NCBI RefSeq assembly: GCF_027923385.1 | Contig: NZ_BSEC01000001.1 | Location: 694,501-758,500 of the forward strand | DNA: 64,000 nucleotides | Source: Methylocystis echinoides | GTDB lineage: Bacteria > Pseudomonadota > Alphaproteobacteria > Rhizobiales > Beijerinckiaceae | Reading direction: 5' to 3' | Translations under genes and position numbers: made by a program | Shown here: one piece after another, positions 56,346 to 64,000 of the stretch | Numbering within the stretch: the first letter of the stretch is position 1 | Layout of the letters: each line of letters begins with the position of its first letter | Notes under the pieces: generated by a model | What the model was told of the DNA's origin: nothing | The model's input: only the letters and a program-made list of their open reading frames with translations | Database searches by the model: none

Positions 56346-56656
56346 GCGCCTCCGGAAGCCTGCTTGCCGAGATCGAGGCGCACGCTCGGTCCCTTGATCC
56401 GCATTTTTTCGCGGTAGTGAAGCGGCGTCGGAACGCCGTCCGCGCCAATTTCGACATCGGCGAGGTAAACGTCGACGACGCGATTGGCGGCGATCTCCGC
56501 CTTGCCGAAGGCTTCCAGCGCGCTCGCCTCGCCGGCGTCGCGGGCGACGCGGGCCTTTGCGTGATCGCGCTCCCAGCCGGCGGCGCCGAGGAACAGCACC
56601 TCGCCGTCGGCGAGACTGGAGGCGAGAAGAATCTGCGGATGTTTGAACGCGGCCAT
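56342..56656 (-). CDS. DUF2849 protein of the sulfite-reduction operon
   Basis: A 104-aa protein of family DUF2849, typically encoded just upstream of the sulfite reductase gene in alphaproteobacteria. It has an N-terminal LLASSLADGEVLFLGAAGWE segment and no cysteines. It may help sulfite reductase assembly or regulation, but nothing in the sequence shows how. The stop overlaps the cysI start by four bases, and its ATG overlaps the stop of the ferredoxin gene by one base. Confidence 0.88.
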   Translation of the reverse strand: MAAFKHPQILLASSLADGEVLFLGAAGWERDHAKARVARDAGEASALEAFGKAEIAANRVVDVYLADVEIGADGVPTPLHYREKMRIKGPSVRLDLGKQASGGA

Positions 56657-57024
56657 CACACCTCCTGCGGCAGTTTGAGCGCGAGGCCGCTCATGTCGTC
56701 GGACCATATGATCTGGCAGCTCAGACGGGAATTGTCGTAAAGCATCGGCAATTCGTCGAGCTTTTCCAGCTCGTCCTCGCGCGGCGGCGGCACGCGCGCG
56801 GCCGATTCGGCGTCGAGGACGACATGACATTCCGCGCAGGCGAGCGCGCCGCCGCAGGTGTTGTCCATACCCATGCCGTAATCGCGGAGGATTTCCATTA
56901 ACCGCCAGCCTTCTACGGCCGCGAGTTCATGAAAAACGCCGTTACGGTCCTCGACGCGCAAAAAGGGCGTTTCGGGCTCCAGCGGCGACAGGGAGGTGTC
57001 GACGATGTCCAAAGTGCTACTCAT
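56656..57024 (-). CDS. 2Fe-2S ferredoxin (adrenodoxin type)
   Basis: A 122-aa ferredoxin with the C57-X5-C63-X2-C66 motif (CGGALACAECHVVL) and the fourth ligand at C103 (RLSCQIIWS). It has an extra N-terminal segment of about 20 residues compared with short relatives. As first gene of the cys operon it is likely to deliver electrons to CysI, in place of the flavoprotein CysJ, which is absent here. The start ATG is at 57024. Confidence 0.9.
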   Translation of the reverse strand: MSSTLDIVDTSLSPLEPETPFLRVEDRNGVFHELAAVEGWRLMEILRDYGMGMDNTCGGALACAECHVVLDAESAARVPPPREDELEKLDELPMLYDNSRLSCQIIWSDDMSGLALKLPQEV

Positions 57025-57088
57025 TCGACCGTTTTCGCTTCACACACGCAGGCGTGGCCGCGCTGCCGCGTTCTGTATTTCGAACGGT

Positions 57089-57116
57089 TAGATACCTTAA
57101 ATCGCACGGAAGTCAA
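57089..57116 (-). promoter_or_regulatory. candidate promoter of the cys operon
   Basis: On the minus strand a TTGACT -35 box (57111-57116) is followed by a 16-base spacer and TATCTA (57089-57094) as a -10 box. It is about 65 bases upstream of the ferredoxin ATG, a suitable place for the operon promoter. The match to consensus is partial. Confidence 0.45.
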
Positions 57117-57138
57117 TTCACTTTAGGATTATGCTTTA

Positions 57139-57168
57139 TTCCACAATCAACATTTGTTACTTGTGGAA
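57139..57168. promoter_or_regulatory. 30-bp dyad between the cys operon and the ParA-like pair
   Basis: The 8-bp arms TTCCACAA (57139-57146) and TTGTGGAA (57161-57168) are perfect inverted complements. Inside them AACA and TGTT are also paired, so 12 of 14 symmetric positions match. The dyad is AT-rich for this genome. It lies 114 bases before the plus-strand ParA-like gene and 23 bases from the -35 box of the candidate cys promoter. A two-fold regulator-binding site or a hairpin would both fit. Confidence 0.6.
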
Positions 57169-57281
57169 ATGAATTAGGCAAGCGAATCGAAAGCTGGGGC
57201 ATGACAAGCATACGGGTTGTATGATTGTTAGGAATCAGGGAACCACGGAACGGCGGACGCTCACGCGCCATAGGAGACCGC

Positions 57282-58136
57282 ATGGTAAAAAGGCCGACGA
57301 AACCGATCAAACAGGCGCCGCCTCCCAAGAAGGAGCCGGAGCCGCGCCGCGAAACCCGGGCCGCGCCGCCGCCGCCACCGCCGCAAAAGGCCGCCAAGGC
57401 GCCCCCCACGGTGATCGCCGTCGGCGCGGACAAGGGCGGAGTCGGCAAGACGACGATCGCGCGCGCCGTTCTGGGCTTCCTCGCCCTGAACGACATCGAG
57501 GCCCGCGCCTTCGACACGGAGGCGCCGCGCGGCACGCTGCATCGTTTCCACCCCGAGGAGACGAACATCGTCGATCTGACCTCCACGGCGGATCAGATGA
57601 AGATCATCGACACGCTCAACTCCGCGGAGCACGACGTCAGCATCATCGACGTGCGCGCCGGCGGCCTGAGCCCGGCGCTGCGGGCGCTGGAGGAGATCGG
57701 CTTCTTCGACGCGGTGAAGGCCGGCGAGTTCCGCTTCATCCTGCTGCATGTCATCGGTCCGTCGATCGCCTCTCTCGACGAGATCGCGGAAATCGCGCCC
57801 TATATGGCCGACGCCACCTATTTCATGGTCAAGAACCATGTCAACGACACGACCTTCTTCGAGTGGGACCCCCAGACCCACGCAAAATACTTCGAGGATG
57901 TCGTGACGACCGGGGAAATCACCATCCCCAAGCTCGACTCGCTCGCCTATGAGCAGGTGGAGCTTGCCGGGGCGCCCTTCCTGACCTTCATCGAGAACCA
58001 GAAGACCGACGGCGCCGCCGCGAATTATTCCTTCGTGCTGCGCGGCAAGGTCCGGAGCTGGCTTGCCCGCGTCGCGGACGAATTCGATCGGGTCGGTTTG
58101 CTCGATCTCGTCACCGGGGCCGGCAAGGGACGCTGA
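57282..58136 (+). CDS. ParA/MinD-like P-loop ATPase
   Basis: A 284-aa protein with a proline- and lysine-rich N-terminus (about 1-42) and a ParA/MinD-type P-loop fold. The deviant Walker A motif is intact as ADKGGVGKTTIA with K51 and K56. The Walker A' region has RAFDTEAPRGTL and the Walker B position has VSIIDVRAGGL. It is not in a parAB locus and has no ParB or parS nearby. A GGAG site precedes the ATG at 57282. The function is unknown. It is followed after 35 bases by a homologous gene that lacks the Walker lysines. Confidence 0.82.
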   Translation: MVKRPTKPIKQAPPPKKEPEPRRETRAAPPPPPPQKAAKAPPTVIAVGADKGGVGKTTIARAVLGFLALNDIEARAFDTEAPRGTLHRFHPEETNIVDLTSTADQMKIIDTLNSAEHDVSIIDVRAGGLSPALRALEEIGFFDAVKAGEFRFILLHVIGPSIASLDEIAEIAPYMADATYFMVKNHVNDTTFFEWDPQTHAKYFEDVVTTGEITIPKLDSLAYEQVELAGAPFLTFIENQKTDGAAANYSFVLRGKVRSWLARVADEFDRVGLLDLVTGAGKGR

Positions 58137-58171
58137 AGCGAAGGCGGCGCCGCCTGGTCCGCGGGGGTCAA

Positions 58172-58885
58172 ATGAGTCGCCGCACGCTTGTCTACTTTGT
58201 CTGTTCGCCGCATTCGCGCACAGGGGTGACAACCACTGCGCGGCTGCTGACCGACTACTATCTCTGGCGCGGCGTCACGGTCGAGGGTTTCGACACGGAC
58301 GCCCGCGAACCCTCCTACGCCCTGCGCTTTCCGGATTCCGCCACCGTCGTCGACATTTTCGACGTGCGCGGCCAGATCGCGCTCTTCGACCGGCTGCTCA
58401 TCCCCGACGAAACGCCGAAGGTGGTGGACGTCTGGAGCCGCTCCTTCGACCAGCTCTTCTCCGTCATCGCGGAGATCGGCTTTCTGGAGGAGGCGGAGCG
58501 CATGGATGTCGAGCCCATCGTGCTCTTCCACGCCGACGCCTCCCAGATGGCGGCGAGCAACGCCCGCGTCCTCACCTCGGCCTGGCCGAACCTCTGGCTC
58601 ACGGCGGTCAACAATGAGGGCGCCGCGCCGCTCGGGCCGGCGGCGCACGACATTCTGGAAAATTACGCGGCCCGCGCGAAGATCCTGCTGCCCAGGCTCG
58701 AAGCGCCCATCGCGCGCGCGCTGGACGAGCCCGATCTCTCGCTCTCCGGCCTGCTGATGGATTCGCCGGTCGCCATGTCGCTCGTCGTGCGCGCGGCGCT
58801 CAAGAACTGGCTGATGCCGATCTTCACACAGTTCCGCAGCCACGAACTGCGTATTGCGCTGCAATCGAGCCAGTTTTTGCGCTAG
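58172..58885 (+). CDS. ParA-like protein lacking the Walker A lysines
   Basis: A 237-aa protein related to the preceding one. The regions EGFDTDAREPSYALRFPD and TVVDIFDVRGQIALFDRL align with RAFDTEAPRGTLHRFHPE and its continuation. The nucleotide loop is changed: where the ATPase has KGGVGKTTIAR, this protein has SRTGVTTTAR, and both key lysines are missing. It therefore probably does not hydrolyse ATP in the usual way. It may regulate or pair with the upstream ATPase. It belongs to no family I recognise by name. Confidence 0.78.
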   Translation: MSRRTLVYFVCSPHSRTGVTTTARLLTDYYLWRGVTVEGFDTDAREPSYALRFPDSATVVDIFDVRGQIALFDRLLIPDETPKVVDVWSRSFDQLFSVIAEIGFLEEAERMDVEPIVLFHADASQMAASNARVLTSAWPNLWLTAVNNEGAAPLGPAAHDILENYAARAKILLPRLEAPIARALDEPDLSLSGLLMDSPVAMSLVVRAALKNWLMPIFTQFRSHELRIALQSSQFLR

Positions 58886-58894
58886 GTTCCCGGA

Positions 58895-59944
58895 ATGGAT
58901 TACAAACCGCTCGGCCGCACAGGCCTTTCCGTTTCCGCCATCTGTCTCGGGTCCATGACCTGGGGCCAGCAGAACACCGAGGCCGAAGGCCACGAACAGC
59001 TCGACTTCGCGCTCGACCGCGGCGTGACCTTCATCGACACGGCCGAGATCTATTCGATCCCGCCTTGTCCCGAGACGCAAGGCTCCACGGAGCGGATCAT
59101 CGGCTCCTGGCTCGCGGCGCGAAAGAACCGCGACAGAGTCATCATCGCGACGAAAGTGGCGGGGCGCGGCGACGCGCACTGGCTGCGCGCGGATGGCGCC
59201 CCGCCGGTCCTCGACCGCAAGAACATTCACGTCGCCATCGACGGCTCGCTGAAGCGGCTGCAGACCGATTATGTCGATCTTTACCAGCTTCACTGGCCGG
59301 ACCGCTCCCTGCCGCTCTGGGGCGCGGGCGGGACGACCTACCGGCCGCCCTCGACGCGCGCCGAGGTTCCGATCGAGGAAACGCTCGCCGCGCTGGACGA
59401 ACTGGTGAAGGCCGGCAAGGTCCGCCACATCGGCCTGTCGAACGAGACGCCCTGGGGCGTCGCGCGCTTCCTGCGCGCCGCCGAGCTCGGCCACGGGCCG
59501 CGCGTCGCCTCGATCCAGAACGCCTATAACCTTCTCAACCGCACCTTCGAGATGGGCCTCGCCGAATTCGCCGAACGCGATCAGGTCGGGCTGCTCGCCT
59601 ATTCCCCGCTCGCGCAAGGCTATCTCACCGGCAAATATCAGCATGGCGCGCGGCCGCCCGGCGCGCGCACGACCCTGTTCCAGCGCGGCCAGCGCTATGA
59701 GAAGCCGGGGGTGGAGGCGGCCATCGACGCCTATCTCGCGCTCGCGCGTGACCTGGGCCTCGATCCGGCGCAACTCGCCCTCGCCTATGTGACCTCGCGG
59801 CCCTTCGTGACCTCGAACATCATCGGCGCGACCACTATGGCGCAGCTGAAGACCGACCTCGATTCAGTCGCGGTGAGGATCACGCCCGAGATCGAGCGGC
59901 GGATCGACGAGATCCACCAGCTTCACAGCAACCCGGCGCCGTGA
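58895..59944 (+). CDS. aldo/keto reductase (Tas-like)
   Basis: A 349-aa NADPH-dependent aldo/keto reductase with a TIM-barrel fold. The signature GVTFIDTAEIY has the active-site Asp and Tyr, and LHWPDRS carries the usual His. SNETPWGVARFLRAAE and NIIGATTMAQLKTDLD complete the family pattern. The Tas group is the closest match, with a characteristic WGQQNTEAEGHEQLD beginning. The physiological substrate is unknown. It follows the ParA-like pair after nine bases, so cotranscription is likely. Confidence 0.87.
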   Translation: MDYKPLGRTGLSVSAICLGSMTWGQQNTEAEGHEQLDFALDRGVTFIDTAEIYSIPPCPETQGSTERIIGSWLAARKNRDRVIIATKVAGRGDAHWLRADGAPPVLDRKNIHVAIDGSLKRLQTDYVDLYQLHWPDRSLPLWGAGGTTYRPPSTRAEVPIEETLAALDELVKAGKVRHIGLSNETPWGVARFLRAAELGHGPRVASIQNAYNLLNRTFEMGLAEFAERDQVGLLAYSPLAQGYLTGKYQHGARPPGARTTLFQRGQRYEKPGVEAAIDAYLALARDLGLDPAQLALAYVTSRPFVTSNIIGATTMAQLKTDLDSVAVRITPEIERRIDEIHQLHSNPAP

Positions 59945-59967
59945 CCCGAGCGCCGGCAGTGGGGATT

Positions 59968-59987
59968 CCGTCTTTTGCAGAAGACGG
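59968..59987. terminator. short stem-loop between convergent genes
   Basis: A 7-bp stem (CCGTCTT / AAGACGG) with a six-base loop lies 24 bases past the aldo/keto reductase stop and before the convergent yqgE gene. There is no T-tract, so a terminator role is only possible. Confidence 0.35.
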
Positions 59988-60059
59988 CGCATCCTTCGAG
60001 ACGGCCCTACTCGAGATGATAGTCCGGGCTCGGTGGATGCGGAATTGGGGCCGTTGTTT

Positions 60060-60701
60060 CTAGGCGTGCCCGGCGACGGACGAGAGCCGTTCCAGATCGA
60101 CGCCCATGGAGCGCAGCGCGCGGATGTATTTGCTGCCCAGATCGCGGTCGAACAGCAGAGCCGGATCGGCCGGGCAGTGCAGCCAGCCGTTGCGCTGGAT
60201 TTCGTCCTCGAGCTGGCCGGCGTCCCAGCCGGCGTAGCCGAGCGCCAGAACGGCCCGGTTCGGGCCTTCGCCGGCGGCGATCGCCCGCAGAATGTCGACG
60301 GTGGCCGTCAGCGACACCCCGTCGTCGATCGGCAGCGTCGAATTGTCGATGAAGAAGTCGGGCGTATGCAGCACGAAGCCGCGGTCGGTCTGGACCGGGC
60401 CGCCGGAAAGGACCTGAATCTCCTCCGCGCCGCGCGGCAGGCTGATGCGCTCCTGCGGGGCGATGACCTGTAGCTGCACGAGCAGTTCCGGGAAATTCTT
60501 CACCCGCGACGGCTGGTTGACGACAATGCCCATCGCGCCGTCTTCCGAATGCGCGCAGAGGTAAATGACGGATCGGGCGAAACGCTCGTCCATCATGCTG
60601 GGCATCGCGACGAGCAATTGCCCGTCCAGAAACCGGCTCTCGCCGCCTCCCGCGAAGCGCCCCGGCCTCGCTGCTTCTTGCTTCCTGTACGCCGCGCTCA
60701 T
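60060..60701 (-). CDS. YqgE/AlgH family protein (DUF179)
   Basis: A 213-aa protein of the YqgE/AlgH family. It has the conserved [22 protein letters not shown] beginning, the [11 protein letters not shown] loop and a C-terminal [14 protein letters not shown] segment. The family is widespread, has a solved fold and no settled biochemical role; AlgH was first linked to alginate regulation in Pseudomonas. It is divergent from the DsbD N-terminal-like gene, an arrangement I have seen described for related bacteria. Confidence 0.9.
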   Translation of the reverse strand: MSAAYRKQEAARPGRFAGGGESRFLDGQLLVAMPSMMDERFARSVIYLCAHSEDGAMGIVVNQPSRVKNFPELLVQLQVIAPQERISLPRGAEEIQVLSGGPVQTDRGFVLHTPDFFIDNSTLPIDDGVSLTATVDILRAIAAGEGPNRAVLALGYAGWDAGQLEDEIQRNGWLHCPADPALLFDRDLGSKYIRALRSMGVDLERLSSVAGHA

Positions 60702-60787
60702 AGGTTCATGCTACGCCCGCTACGGCCCCTTAACAAGGGGCGTGAGACAACATCGGGTCCGGTCAACCGCCGAAGAATCAGGTGTCA

Positions 60788-61582
60788 ATGTCAACATCCC
60801 GCTCTGGCCCGCGCGCCGCCGCGGCCGCCCTCATCGCGCTCGCCGCCGCCCTGTCGCCCGCCTTCGCCGCCGATTTCGCAACCGCGCCGGCGAAGGGAAG
60901 CGTCTCCGCTGTCCGCCTCCTGTCCGCGGGGCCGCTCGAAGGCGGCGCCTATCGCGCCGGGGTCGAAATCAGCCTTTCGCCGAAAACCGTCACCTACTGG
61001 CGTCAGCCCGGCGAGGCCGGCTCGCCGCCTGTCTTCGACTTCTCCAAATCCGCCAATGTCGCGAAGGTCGAGACCTTCTTTCCCGCGCCCAAGCATATCG
61101 ACGAGGCCGGGACGGTCGTCGCGGGTTATGACGAGACGGTGATTTTTCCGCTAAAGGTCACCCCAAAAGACCCCAAGGCGCCGGTCACGCTCGACATGCG
61201 CCTCGATTATGCCGCCTGCGGCGAGATTTGCCTGCCGGCGCGGGCCGATCTGGCGCTGCCCTTGCCGCAGTCGGGCGCCTCGCCCTTCGCCGCGGCGATC
61301 GCCGGCGCCGAAAAGCGGGTGCCGGCGCGGATCGGCGGGGCCGAGGCGGCGAAGCAGTTGAAGATCACAAAAGCCGGCGACGGCGCCTGGCGTCTCGTCG
61401 CCGGATCGACGCAGGACGTCTTTGCGGAGGTTCCCGAGCCGCTCTTCGTCGAGAGCAAGCGCGACGGCGATGGTTACCTGCTGACGCTGTTCGCGACCGG
61501 CGCGAAGCCCAAGGGGGCGGATGCGACGGTGACGGTGGTGACCGAGAAGGGGGCCTTCGAGGCGCCTGTGCGGCTGGAGTAG
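60788..61582 (+). CDS. stand-alone DsbD N-terminal-like periplasmic protein
   Basis: A 264-aa exported protein. A signal peptide (about 1-28, ending PAFAA) precedes a domain like the periplasmic alpha domain of DsbD (disulfide-bond corrector DsbC-like, PF11412 type). The paired cysteines are in YAACGEICLPA. The membrane and thioredoxin parts of DsbD are absent, so this protein may receive electrons from a CcdA-like partner; a ccdA gene lies at 7415. ATG at 60788 was chosen over GTG at 60782. A REP element follows. Confidence 0.83.
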   Translation: MSTSRSGPRAAAAALIALAAALSPAFAADFATAPAKGSVSAVRLLSAGPLEGGAYRAGVEISLSPKTVTYWRQPGEAGSPPVFDFSKSANVAKVETFFPAPKHIDEAGTVVAGYDETVIFPLKVTPKDPKAPVTLDMRLDYAACGEICLPARADLALPLPQSGASPFAAAIAGAEKRVPARIGGAEAAKQLKITKAGDGAWRLVAGSTQDVFAEVPEPLFVESKRDGDGYLLTLFATGAKPKGADATVTVVTEKGAFEAPVRLE

Positions 61583-61591
61583 CGGGGCGGC

Positions 61592-61717
61592 GAGGCCCCC
61601 TCCCCAGCCCTCCCCCGCTGCGCGGGAGAGGGAGCAGGCTCGGGCCTTCATCGCGGCTGCTGATCGTGAGCATCCCCTCTCCCGCGAAAGCGGGGGAGGG
61701 ACAGGGAGGGGGCCCTC
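61592..61717. repeat. REP/BIME-type element between dsbD-like gene and valS
   Basis: Same family as the two ccm-operon elements, in the opposite orientation. Outer arms GAGGCCCCCTCC and GGAGGGGGCCCTC enclose palindromes CCCTCCCCCGCTGCGCGGGAG and CCCGCGAAAGCGGGGGAGGG. On the minus strand its spacer reads GCTCACGATCAGCA followed by GATGAAG, as in the ccmH element. It lies between convergent genes. Confidence 0.88.
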
Positions 61718-61742
61718 GCCGCAGCGAGCGCGAGGGGTGCGC

Positions 61743-64000
61743 CTACCCCAATCGCCCCAGCGCCGCCGTCAGCTTCTCGATGCGCGCCAGCGCCTCGTCG
61801 CGGCGTTCCTTGTGCTCCTCGATGACTTCGTCATCGGCCTTGGCCATGAAGCCGGGATTGCCGAGCTTCGCCTCGACCTTCTTCACCTCGCCCTCGAGCT
61901 TGCCGATTTCCTTTGCGAGGCGGGCCTTCTCCGCCGAAAGATCGATCACCCCTTCGAGCGGCATGGCGACGACGCTGCCGCGCACGATGATCTGCGCGGA
62001 GGACTTCGGCGCCGCCTCCTCGAAGCCGATGCGCGAGAGGCGCGCGAGCTTTCGCAGCGTCTCGTCCCAGCGCGCGGCGCGGGCCTTCACCTCGGCGTCG
62101 CCGCCGATGACGAGCAGCTCGGTCTCGCTGTTCAGATTCATCTCGGCGCGCAGCGAGCGGATTTCCGAGACGAGATCGACCACCCAGCCGATTTCGCTCT
62201 CGGCCAGCGAATCCTCCAGCCCCTCCAGCGCCGGCCACTCGGCCAGCACGAGCAGGCTTTCGCGCGCCGGGCCGTCCGCGCCCTTGATCGCCCACAGCTC
62301 CTCAGTGATGAAGGGCATGAAGGGATGCAGCAGCGCGTAGATCTGATCGAGCACGAAGGCGGTGGTCGCGCGCGTCTCGTCCTTTTCCGGACCGTCCGCG
62401 CCCATGAGCAGCGGCTTGGTCAGCTCGACATACCAGTCGCAGAAGACGTTCCAGACGAAGCGATAGGCCGCGCCCGCCGCATCGTTGAAGCGATAGGCGT
62501 CGATGGCCGCGCTCACCTCGCGCACGGTGCGCGACGCTTCGCCGACGATCCAGCGATTGAGCATGACCTGATTGGCGCGCGGATTGTAGCCCGAGACGCG
62601 CGCGCAGCCGTTCATCTCGGCGAAGCGCGAGGCGTTCCACAGCTTGGTCGCGAAATTGCGGTAGCCCTCGACGCGCTGCGTGGAGAGCTTGATGTCGCGC
62701 CCCTGCGCCGCCATCGCCGCGAGCGTGAAGCGCAGCGCGTCGGCGCCATATTCGTCGACGAGTTGCAGCGGGTCGATGACATTGCCCTTCGACTTCGACA
62801 TCTTGGCGCCCTTCTCGTCGCGGACGAGGGCGTGGATGTAGACGTCGCAAAAGGGAATCTCCTTCTTGAAGTGCAGCCCCATCATCATCATGCGGGCGAC
62901 CCAGAAGAAGATGATGTCGAAGCCGGTGACCAGCACATTTGTCGGATAGAAGCGCGCAAGCTCCGGCGTCTCGTCCGGCCAGCCGAGCGTCGAGAAGGGC
63001 CACAGCGCGGAGGAGAACCATGTGTCGAGCACGTCCTCGTCGCGGGTCAGCGTCACATCGGCGCCGGTGCGATAACGGGCGGCGGCGTGGGCCGCTTCCG
63101 CGCTCTCCTCGACATAGACATTGCCGTCGGCGTCATACCAGGCCGGAATGCGATGGCCCCACCAGAGCTGGCGCGACACGCACCAGGGCTGGATGTTTTC
63201 GAGCCATTCGAAATAGGTCTTTTCCCAGTTCTTCGGCACGAATGTCGTGCGGCCCTCGCGCACGGCGGCGAGCGCCGGCTGGGCGAGGGTCTTGGCGTCG
63301 ACATACCATTGATCGGTGAGACGCGGCTCCAGCACCGCCTGCGAGCGGTCGCCATGCGGCACCATGTGCTTGTGGTCGTCGATGCCGTCGAGAAGCTCGC
63401 GCGCCTCCATCATTTCGACGACGAGCTTCCGCGCCGCGAAACGGTCGTGGCCGTCGAGCGCGGCGACGGTGGCGGCGAGTTCGGCGGAATCCTCCACCCC
63501 CTCGTGGAAGTCCGCATTGGCGGCGAGCGTCATGCGCGCCTGCGCATCGAGCACGTTCACAAGCCGCAGGCCATGCCGCTTGCCGACCTCGAAATCGTTG
63601 AAGTCATGCGCCGGGGTGATCTTCACCGCGCCGGTGCCCTTCTCGGGGTCCGAATATTCATCCGCCACCACCGGAATGAGACGGCCGACCAGCGGCAGGC
63701 GCAGTTTCTTGCCGACCAGCGCCTTGTAGCGTTCATCTTCCGGATGCACCGCCACGGCGGTGTCGCCGAGCATGGTCTCGGGGCGCGTCGTGGCGACGAC
63801 GATGAACTCGCCCGTCTCTTTTCCCGCGTCGTCGACGACCGGATATTTGAAGCGCCACAGATGGCCCTTCACTTCCTGCTGCAACACTTCGAGATCGGAG
63901 ATCGCCGTATGCAGCACGGGGTCCCAGTTGACGAGGCGCTTGTCCTTGTAGAGCAGCCCGTCGCGATAGAGCTGCACGAAGACCTTCACGACGGCGCGCG
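61743..64000 (-). CDS. valS: valyl-tRNA synthetase, N-terminal part outside window
   Basis: The visible 752 or so residues cover the editing domain (CP1, with ATTRPETMLGDTAVAVHPED), the KMSKS catalytic loop (GAKMSKSKGNVIDPLQ), the anticodon-binding helical domain and the C-terminal coiled coil (KARLAKEIGKLEGEVKKVEAKL). The HIGH motif and about 170-190 N-terminal residues lie beyond the right edge. The enzyme charges tRNA-Val, one copy of which is at 45648. The frame runs unbroken to the window end. Confidence 0.96.
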   Translation of the reverse strand, partial: RAVVKVFVQLYRDGLLYKDKRLVNWDPVLHTAISDLEVLQQEVKGHLWRFKYPVVDDAGKETGEFIVVATTRPETMLGDTAVAVHPEDERYKALVGKKLRLPLVGRLIPVVADEYSDPEKGTGAVKITPAHDFNDFEVGKRHGLRLVNVLDAQARMTLAANADFHEGVEDSAELAATVAALDGHDRFAARKLVVEMMEARELLDGIDDHKHMVPHGDRSQAVLEPRLTDQWYVDAKTLAQPALAAVREGRTTFVPKNWEKTYFEWLENIQPWCVSRQLWWGHRIPAWYDADGNVYVEESAEAAHAAARYRTGADVTLTRDEDVLDTWFSSALWPFSTLGWPDETPELARFYPTNVLVTGFDIIFFWVARMMMMGLHFKKEIPFCDVYIHALVRDEKGAKMSKSKGNVIDPLQLVDEYGADALRFTLAAMAAQGRDIKLSTQRVEGYRNFATKLWNASRFAEMNGCARVSGYNPRANQVMLNRWIVGEASRTVREVSAAIDAYRFNDAAGAAYRFVWNVFCDWYVELTKPLLMGADGPEKDETRATTAFVLDQIYALLHPFMPFITEELWAIKGADGPARESLLVLAEWPALEGLEDSLAESEIGWVVDLVSEIRSLRAEMNLNSETELLVIGGDAEVKARAARWDETLRKLARLSRIGFEEAAPKSSAQIIVRGSVVAMPLEGVIDLSAEKARLAKEIGKLEGEVKKVEAKLGNPGFMAKADDEVIEEHKERRDEALARIEKLTAALGRLG

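Noticed and set aside
57139..57168. DnaA box or parS site near the ParA-like genes
   Set aside because: The arms differ from the DnaA box consensus (TTATCCACA) and from the ParB parS palindrome, and no dnaA or parB gene is near.

Overview
The window looks like chromosomal DNA of a GC-rich alphaproteobacterium of the Hyphomicrobiales (Rhizobiales), most likely a type II methanotroph of the Methylocystis/Methylosinus group. The strongest clue is a complete PmoC (particulate methane monooxygenase subunit C) at 40787-41554. The hopanoid transporter HpnN, the cycHJKL-type cytochrome c maturation operon and the rhizobial-style gene orders (heparinase-purH, ptsP-prfA, ferredoxin-DUF2849-cysI-DUF934-cysHDN) agree with this. 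I see no prophage, complete insertion sequence or CRISPR array. Most of the window is core metabolism.

Layout. 1-9.6 kb (mostly minus): RND-type efflux adaptor and NodT-type outer-membrane lipoprotein, DUF2147 protein, hpnN, DUF1624 acetyltransferase-like protein, ccdA, and an acyltransferase-3 protein. 9.9-13 kb: a large secreted beta-propeller/c-type haem protein with cysteine-rich modules. 13-18 kb: D-amino-acid dehydrogenase, ParDE toxin-antitoxin pair, a VIT1/CCC1 transporter fused to an extra membrane domain, purB, DUF2721. 18.3-24 kb: ccmI-ccmE-ccmF-ccmH with two REP-type repeats inside the operon, a zinc-finger protein and an FAD monooxygenase. 24-31.5 kb: MipA-like outer-membrane protein, two tandem transglutaminase-like cysteine proteinases, gamma-carbonic anhydrase family protein, heparinase II/III family protein, purH. 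31.5-40.6 kb: prfA, ptsP, a degenerate GGDEF/EAL membrane protein, ligA. 40.6-42.2 kb: orphan pmoC with a DUF2946-like His/Cys-rich secreted protein upstream. 42.3-47.4 kb: gor, rpiA, gph, tRNA-Val(CAC), MAPEG, L,D-transpeptidase, small secreted proteins. 47.7-50.7 kb: polA. 50.8-57 kb: an assimilatory sulfate-reduction operon, tightly overlapped. 57.3-64 kb: two tandem ParA-like P-loop proteins, aldo/keto reductase, yqgE, a DsbD N-terminal-like protein and the C-terminal part of valS.

How it fits together. The cys genes form one APS-dependent sulfate-reduction unit: CysDN makes APS, CysH carries the Fe-S cysteines of an APS reductase, and CysI with the 2Fe-2S ferredoxin reduces sulfite. CysN has no APS-kinase domain and instead ends in a DUF2061 membrane domain. 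Several loci concern periplasmic redox work: ccm genes, CcdA, a stand-alone DsbD-N-like protein, and the large haem protein.

Most notable observation. The orphan PmoC keeps the three residues of the CuD site (N200, H204, H218) and one CuC ligand (H133), but the other two CuC ligands are replaced (T129 for Asp, N146 for His). It is full length and has its own intrinsic terminator. It may therefore be a PmoC variant with altered metal binding. Other points worth checking are the CysN-DUF2061 fusion, a ParA/pseudo-ParA tandem pair behind a 30-bp dyad, REP elements at translation-start regions of the ccm operon, and the beta-propeller cytochrome with repeated four-cysteine modules.
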